Shown piece after piece: positions 1 through 8,092 of a stretch of DNA of 50,847 nucleotides. The stretch is from an uncultured Lachnospiraceae bacterium (GTDB taxonomy: Bacteria > Bacillota > Clostridia > Lachnospirales > Lachnospiraceae), in NCBI GenBank assembly GCA_944375845.1, contig CALWAW010000068.1, positions 1 to 50,847 of the forward strand, given 5' to 3'. Each line of letters opens with the position of its first letter. The stretch's first letter is position 1. Both the position numbers and the translations under genes were made by a program. The notes under the pieces are model-generated. The model saw only the letters and a list, made by a program, of their open reading frames with translations. It searched no databases and had not been told where the DNA came from.

Positions 1-863
1 TGGTGACGGCCCTGGTGGGCATGATCGGCATCCGCCCCACCATCGCGGCCATTGAGGCGGGAAAGGATATCGGCCTGGCCAACAAGGAGACCCTGGTGAC
101 GGCGGGGCATCTGATCATGCCTCTGGCAAGGAAGCACGGCGTGAAGATCCTGCCGGTGGACAGCGAGCACAGCGCCATTTTCCAGTGCTTAAACGGAGAG
201 CGGGGAAACGGGATCTCCAAGATCCTCCTTACCGCCTCCGGCGGCCCTTTTCGCGGCCGCACCAGGGAGCAGATGAAGAACGTGCAGCTTTCAGACGCCC
301 TTCATCATCCCAACTGGTCCATGGGGCACAAGATCACCATCGATTCCTCTACCATGGTCAACAAGGGCCTGGAGGTCATGGAGGCAAAATGGCTTTTCGA
401 CGTGGAGATGGATCAGGTTCAGGTGGTGATCCAGCCCCAGAGCGTCATCCATTCCATGGTGCAGTTTGCCGACGGGGCGGTGATGGCCCAGCTGGGCGTG
501 CCCGATATGAAGCTTCCCATCCAGTACGCGCTGACCTATCCGGAGCGGCGCTATATGCCGGGGCCCAGGCTGGACTTCTGGGAGATCGGAAAGCTGGATT
601 TCGAGGCCCCCGATCCCGAGAACTTCCCCGGCCTTGCCCTCGCCTACAGGGCGGGAAGGGCGGGCGGCTCCATGCCCACGGTGTTCAACGCCGCCAACGA
701 ATGGGCGGTGGCCGCCTTTTTGCGGGGCGAGATCAGCTATCTTCAGATCACGGACATCATCGCCTCCGCCATGGCGGTCCATAAGCCCCTTCCGGAGCCT
801 TCTCTGGAGGAGATTCTGGAGACCGAGGCGGAGACTTATTCCTATATCAAAGACAGGTGGTAG
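1..863 (+). CDS. dxr: 1-deoxy-D-xylulose 5-phosphate reductoisomerase, 5'-truncated by window edge
   Basis: DXR converts 1-deoxy-D-xylulose 5-phosphate to 2-C-methyl-D-erythritol 4-phosphate with NADPH and a divalent metal, the committed step of the MEP isoprenoid pathway in the cytoplasm. The open frame is already running at base 3, so about the first 95 residues (NADPH-binding start) lie outside the window; the GTG at base 3 is an internal valine. Visible family motifs are LANKETLV (near nt 80-105), the metal-binding PVDSEH (Asp at 159-161, Glu at 165-167) and NKGLEVMEAKWLF (Glu at 372-374), followed by the C-terminal helical domain. The next gene, rseP, begins six bases after the stop, and ispG of the same pathway follows it, so this is one transcription unit. 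Identity is secure from the motifs; only the N-terminus is missing. Confidence 0.96.
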   Translation, partial: VTALVGMIGIRPTIAAIEAGKDIGLANKETLVTAGHLIMPLARKHGVKILPVDSEHSAIFQCLNGERGNGISKILLTASGGPFRGRTREQMKNVQLSDALHHPNWSMGHKITIDSSTMVNKGLEVMEAKWLFDVEMDQVQVVIQPQSVIHSMVQFADGAVMAQLGVPDMKLPIQYALTYPERRYMPGPRLDFWEIGKLDFEAPDPENFPGLALAYRAGRAGGSMPTVFNAANEWAVAAFLRGEISYLQITDIIASAMAVHKPLPEPSLEEILETEAETYSYIKDRW

Positions 864-868
864 ACAAT

Positions 869-2167
869 ATGATCCTTAGCATCGTGCTGGCCATTCTCGT
901 GTGCAGCCTGCTGGTGGTGTCCCATGAATTCGGGCATTTCCTGCTGGCGAAGAAGAACGGCATCGGCGTTGTGGAATTTTCCGTGGGCATGGGGCCCCGG
1001 ATCATAAGCGGGGTGAAAAACGGCACCAGATACTCCCTGAAGGCCATCCCCTTCGGCGGCTCCTGCCAGATGGTGGGGGAGGACGACGACGATGACAGCG
1101 ACGACTCCTTCAACAGCAAATCCCCCTTCGCCCGGCTGGCGGTGGTGGTGGGCGGCCCCCTGTTCAACTTTATCCTGGCCTTTCTGATGTCGGTGGTGGT
1201 CCTGAGCCTGGCGGGGGTCAACGAGCCCCGGGTATACTATATCAACGAGGGCTACGGGGCTGATCTGGCGGGACTTGAGGAGGGGGATCTCATCAAGTCG
1301 GTGAACGGCCATAAGATCGTCCTGGGGCGGGATATTGAGCTTTATTTCCTGAATCATCCCATGGACGGCTCCCCCATTACCATCGAGTATGAGCGGGACG
1401 GGGAGACTTACACCACAACTCTGGATCCCTCCTACGAGGCCTATATGACGGGCTTTACTTATTATAGCTCCGACGATCCCGCCGAGATCACCGAGGTGAA
1501 CCAGGAGCTTGACATGGCGAAAAAGGGAGCGCAGGCCGGCGACGTGATCACCGCGGTGGACGGGACGGCCATCGCCTCGGGAGCGGAGCTTTCCGCCTAT
1601 TTTGAGGCGCATCCCCTGGAGAAGGATACGCCGGTCACCTTCACCCTGGAGCGTGAGGGAACGGCCTTCGAGGTCACTGTGACCCCGGCCATTTATAAGG
1701 CCAACACCCTGGGCATGGAGGCATACGCCTACCGGAACAAGGAGGCGGGCGCCCTCTCCGTGATCAAAAACAGCTTTTCCGAGGTGCGCTACTGGATGAG
1801 CTACACCTTCACCTCGTTAAAAATGCTCTTTACCGGGCAGGCCGGGGTGGATGATCTTTCCGGCCCCGTGGGAATCGTCAACATGGTGGGCCAGGTGGTG
1901 GAGCAGAGCCGGGCCGACGGCGCCTTATACGTATTCCTGAACATTCTGAATTTCAGCATCCTTTTAAGCGTCAACCTGGGCGTTCTGAATCTGCTGCCGA
2001 TTCCGGCCCTGGACGGCGGGCGTCTGGTCTTTATCCTGATCGAGCTCATCCGGGGAAAGCCGGTTCCCAGGGAAAAAGAGGGGATGGTCCACGCGGTGGG
2101 CATCATCCTTTTAATGGCGTTAATGGTGTTTGTACTGTTCAACGACGTGATGCGGATCGTCGGATAA
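869..2167 (+). CDS. rseP: RseP/RasP-type site-2 intramembrane zinc metalloprotease
   Basis: Membrane protease of the M50B family that cleaves transmembrane segments of anti-sigma factors, cell-division proteins and remnant signal peptides. Of 432 residues, the first helix carries the zinc motif HEFGH (H19, E20, H23) and the C-terminal helix carries the second metal motif NLLPIPALDGG. Between them are two PDZ-like segments, roughly residues 120-190 and 205-280, where many Gram-positive RasP proteins have one. A very acidic stretch, GEDDDDDSDDS, occurs near residue 70 in the loop after the first helix. An earlier in-frame GTG at 857 exists, but ATG 869 is preferred because AGGTGG at 855-860 sits eight bases before it and the family starts directly with the hydrophobic helix. 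It lies between dxr and ispG, the common clostridial order. Confidence 0.95.
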   Translation: MILSIVLAILVCSLLVVSHEFGHFLLAKKNGIGVVEFSVGMGPRIISGVKNGTRYSLKAIPFGGSCQMVGEDDDDDSDDSFNSKSPFARLAVVVGGPLFNFILAFLMSVVVLSLAGVNEPRVYYINEGYGADLAGLEEGDLIKSVNGHKIVLGRDIELYFLNHPMDGSPITIEYERDGETYTTTLDPSYEAYMTGFTYYSSDDPAEITEVNQELDMAKKGAQAGDVITAVDGTAIASGAELSAYFEAHPLEKDTPVTFTLEREGTAFEVTVTPAIYKANTLGMEAYAYRNKEAGALSVIKNSFSEVRYWMSYTFTSLKMLFTGQAGVDDLSGPVGIVNMVGQVVEQSRADGALYVFLNILNFSILLSVNLGVLNLLPIPALDGGRLVFILIELIRGKPVPREKEGMVHAVGIILLMALMVFVLFNDVMRIVG

Positions 2168-2179
2168 GGAGGAGAGACC

Positions 2180-3241
2180 GTGGCATACCGGGACCATACA
2201 AAAGTGATTCAGATCGGGGACAGAGTGATCGGGGGCGGAAACCCCATCCTGATCCAGTCCATGACCAATACGAGAACGGAGGATGTCGAGGCCACTGCGG
2301 CCCAGATCCTGCGGCTTCAGGAGGCCGGCTGCGAGATCGTGCGCTGCACGGTACCCACCATGGAGGCGGCGCTGGCCTTAAAGGAGATCAAAAAAAGGAT
2401 CCGGATCCCGCTGGTGGCGGACATCCATTTTGATTATAAAATGGCCATTGCCGCCATAGAAAACGGCGCCGACAAGATCCGCATCAACCCCGGAAACATC
2501 GGGAGCAGCGAGCGGGTGGCCGCCGTGGTGAAGGCGGCGAAGGAGCGGAATATCCCTATCCGCGTGGGGGTCAACAGCGGCTCCCTGGAAAAGGAGCTGG
2601 TGGAAAAATACGGCGGCGTGACGGCGGAGGGCCTTGTGGAGAGCGCCATGAAGCAGGTGCGCCGCATTGAGGATATGGGCTATGACAATCTGGTGGTCAG
2701 CATCAAGTCCTCCAACGTGCCCGTCTGCGCTGCGGCCCATGAGCTGATGGCCAGGCAGTGCCCCTATCCCCTTCACGTGGGCGTCACTGAGGCGGGAACG
2801 GTGTTTTCCGGGGCCGTCAAGTCGGCGGCGGGGCTGGGAATCATCCTTTATCAGGGCATCGGCGACACCATCCGCGTGTCCCTCACAGGCGACCCGGTGG
2901 AGGAGGTCAAGACCGCGAAGATGATCCTCAGGGATCTGGGCCTCAGAACGGGCGGAATCGAAGTGATCTCCTGCCCCACCTGCGGAAGGACGAAGATCGA
3001 CCTGATCCGTCTGGCGGGCCAGGTGGAGAACATGGTGGCGGGGATGGACCACCTGAATCTGAAGGTGGCGGTCATGGGCTGCGTGGTCAACGGCCCCGGA
3101 GAGGCGAAGGAAGTGGACATCGGCATTGCCGGAGGCGTCGGCGAGGGCCTGCTGATCAAAAAGGGGCAGATCGTGAGAAAGGTGCCGGAGGAGGAGCTGC
3201 TTTCTGTTCTGAGGGATGAGCTTCTCCACTGGAAGGAGTAG
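2180..3241 (+). CDS. ispG: (E)-4-hydroxy-3-methylbut-2-enyl-diphosphate synthase (flavodoxin)
   Basis: IspG reductively converts MEcPP to HMBPP in the MEP pathway using a [4Fe-4S] cluster and reduced flavodoxin or ferredoxin. The protein has 353 residues, the length of the bacterial short form. It has an N-terminal TIM-barrel-like region (IQSMTNTRTEDV, VADIHFDYKMA, KIRINPGNIG) and a C-terminal cluster domain with Cys265 and Cys268 in SCPTCGRT, Cys301 in MGCVVNGPGEA and the conserved Glu308. The start is GTG at 2180, with AAGGAGGAG at 2166-2174 overlapping the rseP stop region. It lies 12 bases after rseP and 6 before polC, so the four genes are probably co-transcribed. In Bacillus proS holds this place; ispG here is the usual clostridial arrangement. 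Confidence 0.97.
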   Translation: MAYRDHTKVIQIGDRVIGGGNPILIQSMTNTRTEDVEATAAQILRLQEAGCEIVRCTVPTMEAALALKEIKKRIRIPLVADIHFDYKMAIAAIENGADKIRINPGNIGSSERVAAVVKAAKERNIPIRVGVNSGSLEKELVEKYGGVTAEGLVESAMKQVRRIEDMGYDNLVVSIKSSNVPVCAAAHELMARQCPYPLHVGVTEAGTVFSGAVKSAAGLGIILYQGIGDTIRVSLTGDPVEEVKTAKMILRDLGLRTGGIEVISCPTCGRTKIDLIRLAGQVENMVAGMDHLNLKVAVMGCVVNGPGEAKEVDIGIAGGVGEGLLIKKGQIVRKVPEEELLSVLRDELLHWKE

Positions 3242-3247
3242 CGGGGA

Positions 3248-6200
3248 ATGGAAAAGAAATTCTGGGATGTGATTCCTGAGCTTCAGGTTCCGGACGAGAT
3301 GCGGGAGCTTCTGAACCTGGTTTCCGTGGAGCGGGTGACGGCGAAAAAGGACAGAAGCCAGATCCGGATTTATATCGTCTCGGACAGGCTCATTCACAAA
3401 AGGGAGATCTATAAGCTGGAGGCTGCCATCAAAAAGCAGCTTTTCCGTGATTATCAGACCTCGGTACATATCCAGGAGCGCTACAGGCTCTCCTCCCAGT
3501 ACACGCCGGAAAGGCTGATGGAGGCCTACCGTGACAGCCTCCTTCTGGAGCTTAAGACCTACAGCCTCATCGAGTACAATATGTTCCGGAAGGCGGAGTG
3601 GGAATTTACGGAGCCGGACATCCTCACCCTGACCCTGGAGGACGACATGGTGACAAAAAGCCGCGCCGACGAGCTGAAGGGGATTCTGGAAAAGGTGTTC
3701 AACGAAAGATGCGGGCTTCCCATGGAGGTGCGCTGTCTTTATAAGAAGCGGACGGAGAGCGCCTGCGGCGAGGCGGAGGAGATGATCCGCAGGCGGGCGG
3801 CCCAGGCGGCGGAGCGGGCGGCCCAGGCGGCCTCCCAGGAAAAGACGGAGGAAAAGCCCCTCTCCCGCGGCGCGTACCGCAAAAACAGCCATTACAGCAG
3901 GAAGGTGAAGGTGCACCACGACGACGTCCTTTACGGCTACGATTTCGACGACGGCGACGAGACGCCTATGGATCAGATCATCGGCGAGATCGGCGAGACC
4001 GTAGTCTGCGGAAAGGTGATCCGGGTGGAGGAAAAGCCCTTAAAGAGCGGAAAGACCATTATGATCTTTGACCTGACGGACTTTACCGACACCATCACCG
4101 TGAAAATGTTTGTGAAGCCGGAGCTTCTGGGTGAGGTGAAGGACTTCCTGAAAAACGGCGTCTTTTTGAAGGTGAAGGGCGTCACCAACATCGATAAGTT
4201 TGACGGGGAGCTGACCATCGGCTCCGTATCCGGTATCCGGAGGGCGGCGGATTTCACCTCCGGCCGGATGGACAGAAGCGACGTGAAACGGGTGGAGCTC
4301 CACTGCCATACGAAGATGAGCGATATGGACGGAGTCTCCGACGTGAAGGATATCATCAAGCGGGCCAGGGAGTGGGGGATGAAGGCCATCGCCATCACCG
4401 ACCACGGCTGCGTCCAGGCCTTTCCCGAGGCCTTCCACACCTTCCCCTACCCTCAGTTCGAGACCATCAAGACGGAGCCCTTCAAGGTGATTTACGGCCT
4501 GGAGGGGTATCTGGTGGACGATCTCAAGGAGGTGGTGGTCCGCTCCGAAAACCAGTCCTTAAAGGATGTTTATGTGGTTTTTGATATTGAAACCACGGGC
4601 CTTTCAGCGAAAAAAAACCGCATCATCGAGATCGGCGCGGTGAAGGTGGAAAACGGGGAGATCACAGACCGCTTTTCGGCCTTTGTGAATCCGGAGGCGC
4701 CCATCCCCTTTGAGATCGAGCGGCTCACGGGGATTGACGACAGCATGGTGGCGGGGGAGCCGCCCATCGGGGAGATCCTTCCCCGTTTTCTGGAGTTCTG
4801 CCGGGGCGCGGTGATGGTGGCCCATAACGCCTCCTTTGACATGAGCTTTATCGAGTACAACGCCGAGCTTCTGGGGATTGATTTTAAGCCCACCGTGGTG
4901 GATACGGTGGCTCTTGCCCGTATCCTTCTGCCGGAGCTTAAGCGCTTTAAGCTGGATACGGTGGCGAAGGCTCTGGGGGTCTCTCTGGAGAACCATCACC
5001 GTGCGGTGGACGATGCCGAGGCCACGGCCCATATCTTTACGGCCTTCATTGAGCGTCTCCTTAAAAAGGGCGCCGAGACCCTGGACAAGGTCAACGAGCT
5101 GGGCACCATGTCGGTGGAGAACATCCGCAAGATGCCCACCTACCACGTGATTATTCTGGCGAAGAACGAGACGGGCAGAGTGAACCTGTACCGTCTGGTT
5201 TCCATGTCCCACCTGACGTATTTTGCCAGAAGGCCCCGGATTCCCAAAAGCGAGTTGATCAAGCACCGGGAGGGGCTGATTATCGGCTCCGCCTGCGAGG
5301 CGGGGGAGCTGTTTCAGGCGGTCCTCGGCGGCGCGCCCGACGAGGAGCTGGAGCGGCTGGTGCGGTTTTACGATTATCTGGAGGTACAGCCCATCGGCAA
5401 CAACGCCTTTATGCTCCGGGAGGGCAAGCACGGGATCGAGAGCGAGGCCGACCTCCAGAATCTGAATAAAAAGATCATTGAGCTGGGAGAGCATTTCGGA
5501 AAGCCGGTAGTGGCCACCTGCGACGTCCACTTTTTGAATCCCGAGGACGAGGTCTACAGAAGAATCATCATGGCCGGTCAGGGCTTCGACGACTGCGACA
5601 ACCAGGCCCCCCTCTACCTTCGCACCACGGAGGAGATGTTAAAGGAATTCGATTACCTTTCAAAAGAGAAGGCTTATGAGATCGTGGTGGAAAACAGCAA
5701 CCGAATCGCGGATATGTGCGAGCCCATCGCGCCGGTGCGGCCCGACAAATGCCCGCCGGTGATCGAAAACTCCGACGTGGAGCTTCGGACCATGTGCTAC
5801 GAGAAAGCAAAGTCCATCTACGGGGATCCCCTTCCGCAGGTGGTGGAGTCGAGGCTTGAGCGGGAGCTTCATTCCATCATCACCAACGGCTTCGCCGTGA
5901 TGTATATCATCGCCCAGAAGCTGGTGAAAAAATCCAACGACGACGGCTATCTGGTGGGCTCCCGGGGCTCCGTGGGCTCCTCCTTTGTGGCCACCATGTC
6001 GGGGATCACTGAGGTGAACCCGCTGCCTCCCCATTATTACTGTCCCCAATGCCATTACAGCGATTTTGAGTCGGAGGATGTGAAAAAATTCAGCGGCGGC
6101 GCCGGCTGCGACATGCCCGATAAGACCTGTCCGGTCTGCGGCGCGCCTTTAAAAAAGGACGGCTTTGACATCCCCTTTGAGACCTTCCTGGGCTTCAAGG

Positions 6201-7648
6201 GCGACAAGGAGCCGGATATTGACCTGAACTTTTCCGGCGAGTACCAGAGCAAGGCCCACGCCTATACTGAGGTGATCTTCGGAAAGGGCCACACCTTCAA
6301 GGCGGGCACCATCGGCACTCTGGCCGACAAGACGGCCTACGGATACGTGAAGAACTATTTCGCGGAGCGGGGAATCCACAAGCGGAACGCGGAGATCAAC
6401 AGGATCGTCCAGGGCTGCGTGGGCGTGCGCCGCACCACGGGACAGCATCCCGGCGGCATCGTGGTCATGCCCCACGGGGAGGAGATCAACACCTTTACCC
6501 CGGTGCAGCATCCCGCCAACGATATGAGCTCCGGGATTATCACCACCCATTTTGATTATCACTCCATTGACCACAACCTCCTGAAGCTGGATATTCTGGG
6601 ACACGATGATCCCACTATGATCCGGATGCTGGAGGATCTGACCGGCTTAAACGCCAGGGAGATTCCGCTGGACTCCAAAGAGGTTATGAGCCTGTTCCAG
6701 AACACCTCGGCCCTTAAGATCTTTCCGGAGGATATCGGCGGCTGCAAGCTGGGCGCTCTGGGGATCCCGGAGTTCGGCACAGACTTCGCCATGCAGATGT
6801 TAATTGACGCCAAGCCCACCTGCTTTTCCGACCTGGTGCGGATTGCCGGTCTGGCCCACGGCACCGACGTGTGGCTGGGGAACGCCCAGGATCTGATCTT
6901 AAGCGGTCAGGCCACCATCCAGACGGCCATTTGTACCCGTGACGATATTATGATCTATCTCATCGGCATGGGCATGGACAAGAGCCTTTCCTTCACGATC
7001 ATGGAGGCCGTGAGAAAGGGCAAGGGCTTAAAGCCTGAGTGGGAGACCGCCATGCGGGAGGCGGGGGTTCCGGAATGGTACATTGAATCCTGCAAAAAGA
7101 TCAAGTACATGTTCCCCAAGGCCCACGCGGCGGCCTATGTGATGATGGCCTGGAGGATCGCCTACTGCAAGGTGTTCTATCCTCTGGCCTATTACGCGGC
7201 CTTCTTCAGCATCCGCGCCTCCGGCTTTTCCTATGAGCTGATGTGCCAGGGCAGAGACCGGCTGGAATACCATCTGGCCGATTATAAGAAGCGCTCCGAC
7301 ACCCTCTCCCAGAAGGAGCAGGGAACCCTGCGGGATATGCGGATTGTTCAGGAAATGTACGCCCGCGGCTTTGAGTTTATGCCCATCGATGTTTACAGGG
7401 CCAAGGCGGATCGGTTCCAGATCATTGACGGGAAGCTGATGCCCTCCTTAAGCTCCATCGACGGGCTGGGGGGCAAGGCCGCCGAGGCCGTGGTGGAGGC
7501 CGTAAAGACCGGAGAGAGATTCCTCTCCCTGGAGGATTTCTGGCAAAAGACCAAGGTGCCCAAGGGCACCATCGACCTGATGGCCGATATGGGGATCTTC
7601 GGCGACCTTCCGAAAAGCAATCAGCTTTCCCTGTTCGATTTTGCGTAA
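3248..7648 (+). CDS. polC: DNA polymerase III alpha subunit, Gram-positive PolC type
   Basis: PolC is the main replicative polymerase of low-GC Gram-positive bacteria and carries its own 3'-5' proofreading exonuclease. The 1466-residue protein shows, in order: an N-terminal domain; an OB fold around residues 240-340; a PHP domain beginning VELHCHTKMSDMDG near 350, split by the exonuclease; the DEDD exonuclease with VVFDIETTGLS near 445 and HRAVDDAEAT near 580; the rest of the PHP; a four-cysteine zinc module (CPQCHY and CPVCGAPL near 930-960); the palm with PDIDLNFSGE near 988; and a C-terminal clamp-binding motif QLSLFDFA. AAGGAG at 3233-3238 serves ATG 3248. It is full length with no missing catalytic residues noticed. 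It ends the dxr-rseP-ispG-polC unit. Confidence 0.98.
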   Translation: MEKKFWDVIPELQVPDEMRELLNLVSVERVTAKKDRSQIRIYIVSDRLIHKREIYKLEAAIKKQLFRDYQTSVHIQERYRLSSQYTPERLMEAYRDSLLLELKTYSLIEYNMFRKAEWEFTEPDILTLTLEDDMVTKSRADELKGILEKVFNERCGLPMEVRCLYKKRTESACGEAEEMIRRRAAQAAERAAQAASQEKTEEKPLSRGAYRKNSHYSRKVKVHHDDVLYGYDFDDGDETPMDQIIGEIGETVVCGKVIRVEEKPLKSGKTIMIFDLTDFTDTITVKMFVKPELLGEVKDFLKNGVFLKVKGVTNIDKFDGELTIGSVSGIRRAADFTSGRMDRSDVKRVELHCHTKMSDMDGVSDVKDIIKRAREWGMKAIAITDHGCVQAFPEAFHTFPYPQFETIKTEPFKVIYGLEGYLVDDLKEVVVRSENQSLKDVYVVFDIETTGLSAKKNRIIEIGAVKVENGEITDRFSAFVNPEAPIPFEIERLTGIDDSMVAGEPPIGEILPRFLEFCRGAVMVAHNASFDMSFIEYNAELLGIDFKPTVVDTVALARILLPELKRFKLDTVAKALGVSLENHHRAVDDAEATAHIFTAFIERLLKKGAETLDKVNELGTMSVENIRKMPTYHVIILAKNETGRVNLYRLVSMSHLTYFARRPRIPKSELIKHREGLIIGSACEAGELFQAVLGGAPDEELERLVRFYDYLEVQPIGNNAFMLREGKHGIESEADLQNLNKKIIELGEHFGKPVVATCDVHFLNPEDEVYRRIIMAGQGFDDCDNQAPLYLRTTEEMLKEFDYLSKEKAYEIVVENSNRIADMCEPIAPVRPDKCPPVIENSDVELRTMCYEKAKSIYGDPLPQVVESRLERELHSIITNGFAVMYIIAQKLVKKSNDDGYLVGSRGSVGSSFVATMSGITEVNPLPPHYYCPQCHYSDFESEDVKKFSGGAGCDMPDKTCPVCGAPLKKDGFDIPFETFLGFKGDKEPDIDLNFSGEYQSKAHAYTEVIFGKGHTFKAGTIGTLADKTAYGYVKNYFAERGIHKRNAEINRIVQGCVGVRRTTGQHPGGIVVMPHGEEINTFTPVQHPANDMSSGIITTHFDYHSIDHNLLKLDILGHDDPTMIRMLEDLTGLNAREIPLDSKEVMSLFQNTSALKIFPEDIGGCKLGALGIPEFGTDFAMQMLIDAKPTCFSDLVRIAGLAHGTDVWLGNAQDLILSGQATIQTAICTRDDIMIYLIGMGMDKSLSFTIMEAVRKGKGLKPEWETAMREAGVPEWYIESCKKIKYMFPKAHAAAYVMMAWRIAYCKVFYPLAYYAAFFSIRASGFSYELMCQGRDRLEYHLADYKKRSDTLSQKEQGTLRDMRIVQEMYARGFEFMPIDVYRAKADRFQIIDGKLMPSLSSIDGLGGKAAEAVVEAVKTGERFLSLEDFWQKTKVPKGTIDLMADMGIFGDLPKSNQLSLFDFA

Positions 7649-7683
7649 AGCGCGCGGCCTGCTTTTCCGCTCTCTCCGGGCGT

Positions 7684-7712
7684 TTGACTTGCGGTGCGCC
7701 CTGTGCTACACT
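7684..7712 (+). promoter_or_regulatory. Sigma-A type promoter before csoR-like gene
   Basis: TTGACT at 7684-7689 and TACACT at 7707-7712 are separated by 17 bases, and transcription would start about 35 bases before the ribosome-binding site. It probably drives the regulator and, as no terminator separates them, the surface-protein gene too. No clear GC-rich CsoR operator palindrome was recognised next to it. Confidence 0.65.
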
Positions 7713-7754
7713 AGCGGTAAGTACAGGCGGCCGGGTGCCGGAACGGAGGTTTTT

Positions 7755-8063
7755 ATGGACTGTGCAAGAGAGTGCAAAAACTGTTCCAGAAGAAAACACA
7801 GGAACGAAAAGGAATATAAGGATCTGATCCATCGCCTCAACCGCATGGAGGGACAGATCCGGGGGATCCGCTCCATGGTGGAGGAGGACCGCTACTGCGT
7901 GGATATTTTAACCCAGGTGCAGGCCGTATCCTCCGCCTTGAACGCTTTCAGCAAGACTCTGCTCTCAAACCACATCAAGACCTGCGTGGTGGACGATATC
8001 CGCGACGGAAAGGAAGAGTCTGTGGACGAGCTTTGCAAAACCATACAGAAGCTGATGAAGTGA
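7755..8063 (+). CDS. CsoR/DUF156-family metal-sensing transcriptional repressor
   Basis: A 102-residue all-helical regulator of the CsoR/RcnR/CstR family, which forms tetramers that leave DNA on binding a metal or sulfur species. The family core is visible (HRLNRMEGQIRGIRSMVEEDRYC), and the ligand positions are Cys48, His73 and Cys77 (C...HIKTC), the arrangement of Cu(I)-sensing CsoR rather than nickel-sensing RcnR or thiol-sensing CstR. An unusual N-terminal extension holds three more cysteines (C3, C7, C10) before the core. ATG 7755 is chosen over an upstream in-frame start at 7641 because GGAGG at 7745-7749 precedes it and the promoter lies between the two. No copper ATPase or chaperone gene is adjacent; the next gene, 29 bases on, is a surface protein. 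Copper sensing is inferred from ligands only. Confidence 0.88.
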   Translation: MDCARECKNCSRRKHRNEKEYKDLIHRLNRMEGQIRGIRSMVEEDRYCVDILTQVQAVSSALNAFSKTLLSNHIKTCVVDDIRDGKEESVDELCKTIQKLMK

Positions 8064-8092
8064 TGATAGATGATATAAGGAGGAAACTGGTT

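Noticed and set aside
2378..3919. 513-codon minus-strand frame opposite ispG and polC
   Set aside because: Shadow of two clear genes; His/Leu/Arg-rich composition without domains.
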